This document shows positions 36,510-46,796 of a stretch of DNA of 64,000 nt, one piece after another (within the stretch, counting starts at the first letter, position 1; every line of letters starts with the position of its first letter). Below the pieces are notes generated by a model. It was not told the DNA's origin. It saw nothing but the letters and a program-made list of their open reading frames with translations, and made no database searches. The translations under genes were made by a program, and so were the position numbers. Source of the DNA: Arsenicicoccus piscis (GTDB taxonomy: Bacteria > Actinomycetota > Actinomycetes > Actinomycetales > Dermatophilaceae); the NCBI RefSeq assembly GCF_022568835.1, contig NZ_JAKZHV010000001.1, positions 558,001 through 622,000 of the forward strand, written 5' to 3'.

Positions 36510-37229
36510 TTAGGCTTGGGCGCTCGCAGGCAGTAGAACGTCCTCGAGCAGGTAGGCCGCGGCGGCCTCGGCGTGGGTGCGCATCGAGTCGATCAGCGGC
36601 ACGGGGCTGTCCTGGGGGCGCACCAGCAGCTCGATCTCGGTGCAGGCCAGCACGATCGCCTCGGCGCCTTGGGCGACCAGCCCCTCGATTACCTGCCGGT
36701 AGACCGTGCGGGACTCCTCGCGCACGATCCCTTGGGTCAGCTCGCCGAAGATGATCTGGTCCACCACCGCGTGGGTGGAGGGATGGGGCGCGATGGCTCG
36801 GATCCCCTGGCGCGCAAGGCGATCGGCGTAGAAGCTCTCGCCCATCACCCAGCTCGTCCCGAGGATGCCGACGGTCGAGATGCCCCGCCGCTGAGCCTCG
36901 GCGCCGACGGCGTCGGCGATGTGCAGCAACGGCACGTCGACCGCCGCCTCGACGGCGGGAGCGACCTTGTGCATGAGGTTGGTGCCGATCAGGAGCAGGT
37001 CGACACCGGCCGCCACCAGACGACGACCGCTCTGCGCCAGGCGCTCGCCGGCCCCCACCCAGTCCTCGGCGATCTGGAACTCGCGGATCTCGTCGAAGTC
37101 CATGGAGTCCAGCACGACTCGCGCGCTGTGCAGTCCGCCGAGCGTGGCGGCCACCCGCTCGTTGATGACGCGGTAGTACTCGATGCTGGAGTGCCAGCTC
37201 ATGCCGCCGATCAGGCCGATGGTCCTCAT
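36510..37229 (-). CDS. Aspartate/glutamate racemase family protein
   Basis: A 239-residue cofactor-independent racemase. RTIGLIGGMSWHSSIEYYRVIN is the diagnostic N-terminus and fixes ATG 37229. The second catalytic cysteine is in VLACTEIELL near residue 200. At the first position, where many members have a cysteine, the sequence is GTNLMHKV, giving a Thr/Cys pair as in the YgeA subgroup. It would racemise an acidic or broad-range amino acid. It diverges from a LysR regulator that probably controls it. Confidence 0.9.
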   Translation of the reverse strand: MRTIGLIGGMSWHSSIEYYRVINERVAATLGGLHSARVVLDSMDFDEIREFQIAEDWVGAGERLAQSGRRLVAAGVDLLLIGTNLMHKVAPAVEAAVDVPLLHIADAVGAEAQRRGISTVGILGTSWVMGESFYADRLARQGIRAIAPHPSTHAVVDQIIFGELTQGIVREESRTVYRQVIEGLVAQGAEAIVLACTEIELLVRPQDSPVPLIDSMRTHAEAAAAYLLEDVLLPASAQA

Positions 37230-37355
37230 GCCTCGATCCTGGCGGGTCCGTCGGCCGGCCGGAAGCCCCGACTTGCTTGCACAGGCCATAAGCCAGGCTT
37301 TGACCCTGAGGTTCATCTACCTTCTAATCCTTGAGGTCGTGTCACACTGACGACC

Positions 37356-38257
37356 ATGGACCCTCGGCGGCTGCTCATCTTCCGCACGGTCGCCCGAGCC
37401 GGGTCGATCAGTGCCGGCGCGCGCGAGCTGGGCTGGACCCAGCCGGCGGTCAGCCAGCACCTGCAGGCCCTCGAGCGCGAGGTCGGGTCGGCGCTGCTGG
37501 TCCGCGGCTCGGGTGGGGTGACCCTGACCGAGCCCGGTCGCGCCCTGCTCGCCCATGCCGACGCGGTGGCGTCCCGGCTGCAGGTGGCGGCCGCCGAGCT
37601 CGCCGACCTCGCCCAGCTGCGCGCGGGCACGGTGCGACTCGCGGCGTTCCCCTCCGGTGCCGCCGTGCGGGTGCCGCCGGCGCTGGAACGCCTGCGGCGG
37701 ATCTACCCGGGGGTGGTGGTGCACCTCACCGAGGCCGAGCCGCCCGAGGCTCTGGACGCGGTCCGTGCCGGGGACGTCGACGTGGCGCTGGTGTTCGGCT
37801 ACGACGACGACGTCGCCGCGGACACCGATCTCGTGCTCGTCCCCGCCGGAGGCGACCGGTCGATGCTGGTGCTGCCGCGCGAGCACCAGCTGGCGACCAG
37901 GCGGCGGCCGAGCCTACGCGCGCTGCGTTCGGCGGAGTGGATCGCGGGCTGCGAGCGCTGCCGAGCGCATCTGCTGCGCTCTTGTGCCGCAGCGGGATTC
38001 GAGCCGGACGTCCGGCACGAGAGCGACGACTACGTGGTCGTGCAGAACCTCGTGGCGCACGGGCTCGGGGTGTCGCTGCTGCCGCGCACGGCGCTCGACG
38101 CCTTCCAGCACCCCGAGGTGCACGTGACGGCCGTCGAGGGCGTGAGCCCGCGCCAGCTCTACCTCGCGCACCGACCGGGGGCCGACGCCGTGCCGGCCGT
38201 CGCGGCGGTGCTCAGCCAGCTCGTCGCGTTCGGCACCCCCTCCGCGGCCAGACGCGC

Positions 38258-38282
<25 letters not shown>
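37356..38282 (+). CDS. LysR-family transcriptional regulator
   Basis: A 308-residue regulator. The winged helix-turn-helix is at residues about 4-62 (LLIFRTVARAGSISAGAREL, then TQPAVSQHLQALEREVGSAL), followed by a LysR substrate-binding domain (TVRLAAFPSGAAVRVPPALE, LSQLVAFGT near the end). ATG 37356. It diverges from the racemase across 126 bp, the standard LysR target layout. Its 3' end overlaps nadE by 25 bp in convergent orientation. The co-inducer is unknown. Confidence 0.92.
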
Positions 38283-40306
<2,024 letters not shown>

Positions 40307-40440
40307 GGCGCAAGCATCGCACCTTCGTCCGCGCCACCAGTGGTAGCGCGGGGCCGGCGCCCAGGCGGGGATGGCGGACAGAACGGGCAGACGGGAAACC
40401 GGCCAGCGACACGGCACCGAGAGCCAGGGCCAGCCGTCGA

Positions 40441-40502
40441 CCCAACACAGTGGCAGTCTGCTGGTCACATCTGACGTGCAGACCGCCACTGTCTTGCCCA
40501 GG
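40441..40502. repeat. 62-bp palindromic element, copy 1
   Basis: The arms CAAcACAGTGGCaGTCTGC (40443-40461) and GCAGACcGCCACTGTcTTG (40478-40496) pair at 17 of 19 positions around a 16-base loop that itself contains GTCA...TGAC. It differs from copy 2 at one base in 62. Confidence 0.9.
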
Positions 40503-40726
40503 ACGTGGAGACACCGCCGCTGCGCACCCCCGACACCTCGACACCGACGTCGACACGGCAGTTGACCACCGACACGGCACCTGCGCACGCCCGACCGGCC
40601 GACACGGCAGCTAGCCACCGAAACGGCTGTTGCAGCGGACATCTCAGTGCCGAAGTGCCATCTCGACGGGGCGGGCGTCACCAACCGCCATCTCGAGCCG
40701 CCAGCAGAAACCCGGACAGGTGCCGC

Positions 40727-40788
40727 CCCAACACAGTGGCAGTCTGCTCGTCACATCTGACGTGCAGACCGCCACTGTCTTGCCCAGG
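40727..40788. repeat. 62-bp palindromic element, copy 2
   Basis: Same unit and orientation as copy 1, starting CCCAACACAGTGGC and ending TTGCCCAGG; the only difference is C for G in the loop. The start-to-start distance is 286 bp, and flanks are unrelated. Confidence 0.9.
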
Positions 40789-41144
40789 CGGAGGAGACCC
40801 TGCCGGGCTCGGGACGGAACGGGCGGACGGGACAAACGGCCGTCCGAGGGACAAGCCGCCAGCGCGCCGATCACCTTCTGTGATGATCGCAAATCATTGC
40901 GTGACGACATTGCCTGAATGCCGCACCCTCTTCCGGAAAGAGTCGGACAAAGGTGCAGATCAAAGCGTTCGTCAACGCTGAGTAATGACTCCTGACGAAC
41001 CGTGAAAGGGCCCGTCTCATCGGTCGTTCCCGACGCCTTTTCCCTGCCACCGACCCGGCCAAGAAGCCATGCTCGAAGAGCCGACGGACTTCCGCTCACC
41101 AACGGAGGCGAGCAGGGTGCGACGGCGACGGACTGCTCGGTCCG

Positions 41145-42596
41145 GAGGAATAGTCAAGACCTGTGGATTGGCGTGTCACGCGGCGTGAGCCTCACCTTCT
41201 GATTCGTCGGGGCGTTCGACGAGCTTGCCGTTCTTGAACTGGGCGCCGGCACGGACCAGTGCGACGAGGTGGGGCGCGTTCACGGCGCGCCACCGGTGCT
41301 GGGCGGACTCGATGAGTTTGAACGCCATCGCGATGCCGGCAGCGCGGGAGCCGGGGCCTTTGGTGACCCGCTGCCGGAGCCGAACGGTGGCGAACGTCGA
41401 CTCGATCGGGTTCGTGGTGCGCAGGTGGATCCAGTGCTCAGCGGGGTAGTCGTAGAACGCCAAGAGCACGTCGAGGTCGTCGACGATCTTGGCGACGGCC
41501 TTGGGCCACTTGGCGCCGTAGTCGGCCGTAAAAGCCTTCGCCGCAGCGATCGCGTGGGGCTTGTCCTCGGCGTTGTAGATCTCCGCCAGCGCAGCCTTCG
41601 CGCCGGGATGGGCCGACTTGGGCAGCGCGGCGAGGACGTTGCCGACCTTGTGCCACCAGCAGCGCTGCTCCTTGGTGTCCGGGAACACCTCGCGCAGCGC
41701 CTTCCAGAACCCGAGGGCGCCGTCGCCGACTGCCAGCGCTGGGGCGCGCATCCCGCGGCGTTTGCAGTCGCGCAGCAGGTCGGCCCACGACTCGCTGGAC
41801 TCGCGGAACCCGTCGGAGATCGCGACGAGCTCCTTGGTGCCGTCGACGCGGACCCCGATCATCACCAGCAGGCACACCTTGTCCTGCTCCAGACGGACCT
41901 TGAGGTGGATCCCGTCGACCCACAGATACACGTAGTCGGACTCGGTCAGCGACCGCTTGCCGAACGCCGACGCGTCGTCCTGCCACTGGGTCGTGAGCCG
42001 CGTGACCGTCGCCGCGGACAAGCCAGCCGTCGAGCCGAGGAACTGCTCCAACGCCGGCACGAAGTCCCCGCTGGACAGGCCGTGCAAGTACAGCAACGGC
42101 AGGACCTCGGCCACCCCCGGGGACTTCCGCGCCCAGGCCGGCAGGATCGCCGAGGAGAACCGCTTCCGCTCGCCGGTGCTCTCGTCGATGCGCTTGTCGT
42201 TGACCCGCGGCTGACGCACCGGCACCGCCCCGGCGGCCGTGGCGACCTGGCGCGGGTCGTGGAACCCGTTGCGGACCACCAACCGGTGACCGTCCTCGTC
42301 GACCTCGTGTCGGTGCGCCTCAACGTACGCAGCGACCTCGGCCAGCAGCGCCGCGGCCAACATCTGCCGTGCACCATCCCGGGCGAGCTCGTCGAGCAGC
42401 GACCCACCCACCGCAGACGGGGTGTGGACGTTGGGCTCAGACTCCTCGTGGACTACCTTGAACATGGACGCGCCTTCCCGAACCGACGCGCCAACGCCGG
42501 TCCTGATCAGTGAACTCTGAATTCGATCATCCTCGGGAAGGGGCGTTCCTTCACGTCACCCGGCCGAGAGCCATCCACAGGTTCTGATCATTGCTC
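41145..42596 (-). mobile_element. IS256-family insertion sequence, intact, with 9-bp target duplication
   Basis: The element is bounded by imperfect terminal inverted repeats: GAGGAATAGTCAAGACCTGT on the left and, as complement, GAGCAATGATCAGAACCTGT on the right, continuing GGAT; 19 of 24 positions match. Outside both ends is the same 9-mer CTCGGTCCG (41136-41144 and 42597-42605), a target-site duplication of the size IS256 elements make. One transposase fills most of the 1452 bp. The clean duplication points to a recent insertion. Confidence 0.93.
41176..42465 (-). CDS. IS256-family (mutator-type) transposase
   Basis: A 429-residue DDE transposase. The catalytic triad can be placed: Asp in YLWVDGIHLKV near residue 184, Asp in LAVGDGALGFWKAL near residue 250, and Glu in TTNPIESTFATVR near residue 355; CWWHKVGN between them is the family C/D(2)H signature. 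ATG 42465 gives the usual length. It is complete and carries no stop or shift, so the element could still be active. Codon use is like the host's, so it may circulate among similar actinobacteria. Confidence 0.95.
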   Translation of the reverse strand: MFKVVHEESEPNVHTPSAVGGSLLDELARDGARQMLAAALLAEVAAYVEAHRHEVDEDGHRLVVRNGFHDPRQVATAAGAVPVRQPRVNDKRIDESTGERKRFSSAILPAWARKSPGVAEVLPLLYLHGLSSGDFVPALEQFLGSTAGLSAATVTRLTTQWQDDASAFGKRSLTESDYVYLWVDGIHLKVRLEQDKVCLLVMIGVRVDGTKELVAISDGFRESSESWADLLRDCKRRGMRAPALAVGDGALGFWKALREVFPDTKEQRCWWHKVGNVLAALPKSAHPGAKAALAEIYNAEDKPHAIAAAKAFTADYGAKWPKAVAKIVDDLDVLLAFYDYPAEHWIHLRTTNPIESTFATVRLRQRVTKGPGSRAAGIAMAFKLIESAQHRWRAVNAPHLVALVRAGAQFKNGKLVERPDESEGEAHAA

Positions 42597-42744
42597 CTCG
42601 GTCCGCCTCGAATCACCCTGACAGCCAGGGGGATTCAGCTTCTTGCCAGGTTTTGGGGGGAGGGCCGCAAGGTCCGGCCAGGCCTGTGAGAGGCATTCCA
42701 GAGGGTGCGAAACGCTCTGGGCTTCTAAGGGGAAAGAAGGAATC

Positions 42745-43554
42745 ATGACTCGCTCGCGCATGACCGTTCGCATCGCTGCTTCTGCCGCGCTGGCCTGCGG
42801 CCCGCTCCTGGGTATCGCCGGCACCGCTCTCGCCTGTGAGCAGCCGGCCGGCGACCACGCCAGCACTGCTTCGCCCGCCACCAACCCGGGCTCCCGAGGC
42901 GACCACGTCGCTCCGAAGGGTGACGCCAAGGACACGGATGCCAAGGACACCAAGGACCACGGCTCGAAGGGCGACCACGGCAAGGGCGACCACGGCAAGG
43001 GCGACCACGGCAAGGGCGACCAAGGCAAGGGCGACCAAGGCAAGGGCCACGACGGCAAGGGCCACGACGGCAAGGGCCACGACGGCAAGGGTCACCACGG
43101 CAAGGGTCACCACGGCAAGGGTCACCACGGCAAGGGTCACCACGGCAAGGGCGACTGCACCGAGCCGACCCCCGCGCCGCAGCCCGAGACCCCGGTGACC
43201 CCGCAGGCGCCGGAGCCGACCGAGAAGCCCACCACCCCGGTCGTCACCACGCCCGTCGTCACCACGCCGGTCGTCGACAAGCCCGTGGTGAGCAAGCCGG
43301 TCGTGCACAAGCCGGTCGTGCACCAGCCCGTCGTCGTCACGCCGCAGGGCACGTCCGTGACGGTGACCGTCAGCACGAGCACGAGCAGCACGACCGCCGC
43401 CCCGGCCGCCTCCGCCACGACCACCGCGATGCCGGTGTTCGACGCGGGCGTGTCCGGCGAGTCGTCCGACCAGCTGGGCTCCGCCCTCGCGCTCGCCGGC
43501 CTGGTCGGCGCGATCGCGCTGGTGCCGGTCGCCCGTCGCCGCACGGACTCCTGA
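42745..43554 (+). CDS. Secreted His/Gly/Lys repeat protein with C-terminal wall-sorting-like tail
   Basis: A 269-residue exported protein with a signal peptide (residues about 5-32, ending TALACEQPA). After a charged segment come twelve 5-residue repeats, GDHGK x3, GDQGK x2, GHDGK x3, GHHGK x4 (residues about 76-135), which could bind metal ions. A Pro/Val/Thr region with TTPVV and KPVV units follows. The C-terminus has the layout of a sortase signal: MPVFDAGVSG, then a hydrophobic helix and RRR, but no LPxTG. A sortase gene lies 200 bp downstream. ATG 42745 is preceded by AAGAAGG. No family recognised for the repeat part. Its upstream region was split by the IS insertion. Confidence 0.85.
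   Translation: MTRSRMTVRIAASAALACGPLLGIAGTALACEQPAGDHASTASPATNPGSRGDHVAPKGDAKDTDAKDTKDHGSKGDHGKGDHGKGDHGKGDQGKGDQGKGHDGKGHDGKGHDGKGHHGKGHHGKGHHGKGHHGKGDCTEPTPAPQPETPVTPQAPEPTEKPTTPVVTTPVVTTPVVDKPVVSKPVVHKPVVHQPVVVTPQGTSVTVTVSTSTSSTTAAPAASATTTAMPVFDAGVSGESSDQLGSALALAGLVGAIALVPVARRRTDS
42970..43149 (+). repeat. 15-bp coding tandem repeat, twelve units
   Basis: Twelve in-frame units of the form GGCGACCACGGCAAG. Variants come in blocks (three, two, three, four identical units), which suggests growth by successive slippage or unequal exchange. The copy number is likely variable between strains. Confidence 0.92.
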
Positions 43555-43588
43555 CCACCAGGACGGCCGGACGCGACGCGCCTGACCG

Positions 43589-43633
43589 AGCTCTGGCGGG
43601 GTCCATCCCTCGCGCGGACCCCGCCAGAGCTCA
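43589..43633 (+). terminator. Terminator-like hairpin between repeat protein and sortase
   Basis: Perfect 17-bp arms GAGCTCTGGCGGGGTCC and GGACCCCGCCAGAGCTC around an 11-base loop. The following 90 bp is a low-complexity run of CACCACAGCA-like units with no gene. It may make the two genes separate transcripts or partly attenuate read-through. Confidence 0.8.
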
Positions 43634-43758
43634 CCGCAGCACCTCGCACCACAGCAGCACCTCAACCCCGCAGCACCCGCACCGCAGCACCACCACCACA
43701 GCACCACCACAGCACCACCCGACAAGAAGACCCACCGAGAACCGCAGCAGGAGAACCC

Positions 43759-44484
43759 GTGAAGACGTTCAAGGCACTGGCCGGCGCCGCGCTGGCCGCG
43801 ACCCTGCTCGGCGGCTGCGGTCTCGACCTGGCGGGCGCCCAGCCCAGCCACCGCGACCCGAGCGCGGCGACCGCCGCCGCTACGGGCACCGAGGCCTCGA
43901 CCGCGAGCGCCAGCACCTCCAGCAGCACCTCGGCCACCTCCCCGACCACGGCCCCCGCGGGCACGCCGGCCACCACGGCACCCACGACCAAGGCCACCAC
44001 CAAGACGCCGGCCACCAAGGCGGCGACCAACACGCCCGCCACCACCGCCACGACCCCCGTGCGCGACGACGGCTCGCGCACGATCAGCATCCCGGTGCTG
44101 CACGTGTCGGCTCCGGTCACCACCTGCGCGGCGCAGAACGGCACGGTCACGCCGCCGTCCGACATCATGACGACCTGCCGGTGGACCGGCAGCAACGACT
44201 TCGCCGCCCAGCAGGGGTCGACCGTGGTGCTCGGCCACGCGACCTACAGCGACAGCTCGGCCGGCGCCCTGGAGTACGTCCGTGAGCTGCACCGCGGCGA
44301 TCGCGTCAGCGTCGCCGGCCAGACCTGGCAGGTCGACCTGGTGAGCCCCGGCGTCAACAAGCACTCGCTGCCCGGCTGGGTGAGCGCCACGACCGGCCCG
44401 CGCTACCTCGTGCTGCTGACCTGCGACACCTCCGAGCACAGCCAGAACGACCTGGTCCGGCTGGTGCCGGTGCCCGCGGCCTGA
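43759..44484 (+). CDS. Lipoprotein-like class E/F sortase
   Basis: A 241-residue exported protein with a signal sequence ending in LLGGC (Cys 20), so it may be a lipoprotein, then a long Thr/Ala/Ser linker (about 30-100) and a compact sortase domain. Catalytic residues can be placed: His 160 in VLGHATYS, Cys 222 in LLTCDTSEHS and the Arg of NDLVRLVPV. Sortases join a sorting signal to the cell wall by transpeptidation. GTG 43759 follows GCAGGAG. The neighbour upstream is the obvious candidate substrate. A sortase tethered by a lipid and flexible linker, instead of a membrane helix, is unusual. Confidence 0.86.
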   Translation: MKTFKALAGAALAATLLGGCGLDLAGAQPSHRDPSAATAAATGTEASTASASTSSSTSATSPTTAPAGTPATTAPTTKATTKTPATKAATNTPATTATTPVRDDGSRTISIPVLHVSAPVTTCAAQNGTVTPPSDIMTTCRWTGSNDFAAQQGSTVVLGHATYSDSSAGALEYVRELHRGDRVSVAGQTWQVDLVSPGVNKHSLPGWVSATTGPRYLVLLTCDTSEHSQNDLVRLVPVPAA

Positions 44485-44563
44485 CGGGACCCGAACCGGG
44501 CGGGCGCCCGGCACGGCGAGATGAGTAGACTCGGCGACGCCGTCGTCGACCGAGGAGCCAGCC

Positions 44564-46000
44564 GTGAGCACGTCGCCCGAGTCCCTTGCCTTCCAGAACG
44601 CGCTACAGGCCGTGGAGGCCGTCGAGCCGCGCATCGCCGGAGCCATCCGCGACGAGCTGCACGACCAGCGCGAGTCGCTCAAGCTGATCGCCTCCGAGAA
44701 CTACGCGTCCCCCGCGACGCTGCTCGCGATGGGCAACTGGCTGTCGGACAAGTACGCCGAGGGCGTGAGCGGCCACCGGTTCTACGCCGGGTGCAAGAAC
44801 ATCGACACCGTAGAAGACGTGGCCGCCGAGCACGCGAAGGCCCTGTTCGGCGCGCAGCACGCCTACGTCCAGCCGCACTCGGGCATCGACGCCAACCTCG
44901 TGGCCTACTGGTCCATCCTCGCCGCCAAGGTGCAGTCCCCCGCGCTCGAGAAGCTCGGCGCCAAGAGCATCAAGGACCTGAGCGAGGCCGACTGGGAGCA
45001 GCTGCGCAGCGAGCTCGGCAACCAGCGCCTGCTCGGCATGAGCCTGGACGCGGGCGGTCACCTCACCCACGGCTTCCGCCCCAACATCTCGGGCAAGATG
45101 TTCTACCAGCACAACTACGGGACGGACCCCACGACCCAGCTGCTCGACTACGACGCGGTCGCGGCCCAGGCGCGCGAGTTCAAGCCGCTGATCATCGTCG
45201 CCGGCTACTCGGCCTACCCGCGGCGGATCAACTTCGCCAAGATGCGCGAGATCGCCGACGAGGTGGGCGCGACCCTGATGGTCGACATGGCGCACTTCGC
45301 CGGGCTGGTGGCGGGCAAGGTGTTCACCGGTGACGAGGACCCGGTCGCCAACGCCCAGATCGTCACCACCACCACGCACAAGTCGTTGCGCGGCCCGCGC
45401 GGCGGCATGGTGCTGTGCGACGAGACCTTCAAGGACTACGTCGACCAGGGCTGCCCGATGGTCCTCGGCGGCCCGCTCGGCCACATGATGGCGGCCAAGG
45501 CGGTGTGCTTCGCCGAGGCGCGGCAGCCCGCGTTCCAGGAGTACGCCCAGCAGGTGTGCGACAATGCCCAGGCGCTCGCCGACGGGCTGCTCAAGCGCGG
45601 TGCCAAGCTCGTCACCGGCGGCACCGACAACCACATCGTGCTGATGGACGTCACGTCCTACGGCATCACCGGCGCGCAGGCCGAGGGGGCGCTGCTCGAG
45701 TCCGGCGTCGTCACCAACAAAAACTCCGTGCCCAACGACCCCAACGGCGCCTGGTGGACCTCCGGCGTGCGGCTCGGCACTCCGGCCCTCACCTCGCGCG
45801 GCCTCGGCACCGCCGAGATGGACCAGGTCGCCGAGCTCATCGACACCGTCCTCAAGCACACCAAGGCGGGTGTCACCAAGACCGGTGCCCAGGCCAAGGG
45901 CAAGTTCGAGCTGGCGTCCGGTGTGGCCGACGACGTCTCCGCCAAGGCGTCCGGGCTGGTCAGGGGCTTCCCGCTCTACCCGACGGTCGAGGGCGTCTGA
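44564..46000 (+). CDS. glyA: Serine hydroxymethyltransferase (long form)
   Basis: A 478-residue PLP enzyme that interconverts serine and glycine and charges tetrahydrofolate with a one-carbon unit. [15 protein letters not shown] and [21 protein letters not shown] are N-terminal signatures; the PLP lysine is Lys 273 in [14 protein letters not shown]. It is about 60 residues longer than the common 415-residue form because of an insert ([20 protein letters not shown]), which occurs in part of the actinobacterial family. GTG 44564 follows GAGGAG. GTAGACT lies at 44525 within the presumed promoter. Single gene. Confidence 0.95.
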   Translation: MSTSPESLAFQNALQAVEAVEPRIAGAIRDELHDQRESLKLIASENYASPATLLAMGNWLSDKYAEGVSGHRFYAGCKNIDTVEDVAAEHAKALFGAQHAYVQPHSGIDANLVAYWSILAAKVQSPALEKLGAKSIKDLSEADWEQLRSELGNQRLLGMSLDAGGHLTHGFRPNISGKMFYQHNYGTDPTTQLLDYDAVAAQAREFKPLIIVAGYSAYPRRINFAKMREIADEVGATLMVDMAHFAGLVAGKVFTGDEDPVANAQIVTTTTHKSLRGPRGGMVLCDETFKDYVDQGCPMVLGGPLGHMMAAKAVCFAEARQPAFQEYAQQVCDNAQALADGLLKRGAKLVTGGTDNHIVLMDVTSYGITGAQAEGALLESGVVTNKNSVPNDPNGAWWTSGVRLGTPALTSRGLGTAEMDQVAELIDTVLKHTKAGVTKTGAQAKGKFELASGVADDVSAKASGLVRGFPLYPTVEGV

Positions 46001-46048
46001 CCCGGCGACCAGCCCATGCGGTGGCGTCCAGGTGGCTAGCCTGGGCGC

Positions 46049-46675
46049 ATGTTCTCGACGACGGAGCTGATCGGCTATCTCGCGTCGGCCCTGATCGTCG
46101 TGTCCCTCGCGATGCGCTCGGTCGTGCGGCTGCGCACCATCTCGCTCGTCGGGTCGGTGACGTTCGTGGTCTACGGACTGCTCATCGGGAGCTGGCCGGT
46201 GGTGGTGTCCAACGCGATCATCGCCGGCATCAACGTCTGGTATCTCCGCCAGGAGCTGCGCCGCGGCGGCCGCGACCTCGGCGCCGTCCCGATCGCCGCC
46301 GATGCGCCCTTCCTGCTGGACTTCCTGCACTCCCACGAGCGCGACATCACCCGGTCCCAGCCCGGCTTCACGCGGGTAGACCCTGAGGACGTCGCGCTGC
46401 TGCTCACCCGCGACGGGTTGCCCGCCGGGGCCCTGGTCGGGCGCCGCACCGACCCCGACGGGTCGGTCCTCGACCTGCGCCTGGACTACGTCATGGCGGC
46501 CTACCGTGACTCGCGGATCGGCCGATGGATCTACGGGGCCGGCGCGGCAGCGCTGAAGGACCTGGGCGTGCGCGAGGTCGTCGCCCACCCCGCGACCGCG
46601 GGCCACCGGAGCTATCTGCTGGGCGTGGGCTTCGAGCCCGCCGACGAGGATCGGCTGGTGCGGCGGCTGCCGTAG
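46049..46675 (+). CDS. YgjV-like membrane segment fused to a GNAT-like domain
   Basis: A 208-residue protein. Residues 5-60 hold two to three hydrophobic helices resembling small YgjV/DUF-type membrane proteins; residues about 85-205 look like an acetyltransferase-type fold (ALVGRRTDPDGSVLDLRLDYV, a late GVREVVAHPATAGHRSYLLGVGFE). The acetyl-CoA loop is not canonical, so activity is uncertain. ATG 46049. It stands alone between glyA and the CbiX-like gene. Function unknown. Confidence 0.72.
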   Translation: MFSTTELIGYLASALIVVSLAMRSVVRLRTISLVGSVTFVVYGLLIGSWPVVVSNAIIAGINVWYLRQELRRGGRDLGAVPIAADAPFLLDFLHSHERDITRSQPGFTRVDPEDVALLLTRDGLPAGALVGRRTDPDGSVLDLRLDYVMAAYRDSRIGRWIYGAGAAALKDLGVREVVAHPATAGHRSYLLGVGFEPADEDRLVRRLP

Positions 46676-46796
46676 TCGCGCCGAGCCGACGGCGGTGAGG
46701 ACCTCGTTTCCTGGCCGAAACACGACGTGAGCCCCGCCGAAACCCGACCGAACTAGCGTGGGCGGACACCAGCGGCGCGACCACAGGGAGGCCGTC

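Larger units (their letters stand above)
40307..41144. other. Gene-free block with a duplicated palindromic element
   Basis: About 840 bp between nadE and the insertion sequence. It has no supportable gene: open frames are short, lack ribosome-binding sites and match nothing known. It carries two copies of a 62-bp palindromic element and four copies of the decamer CGACACGGCA (around 40404-40610). The right 200 bp may hold the original promoter region of the repeat-protein gene at 42745, now separated from it by the insertion. Confidence 0.6.

Noticed and set aside
40371..40981. Short open frames in the gene-free block
   Set aside because: They run through the duplicated palindromes, lack ribosome-binding sites and have no coding bias.
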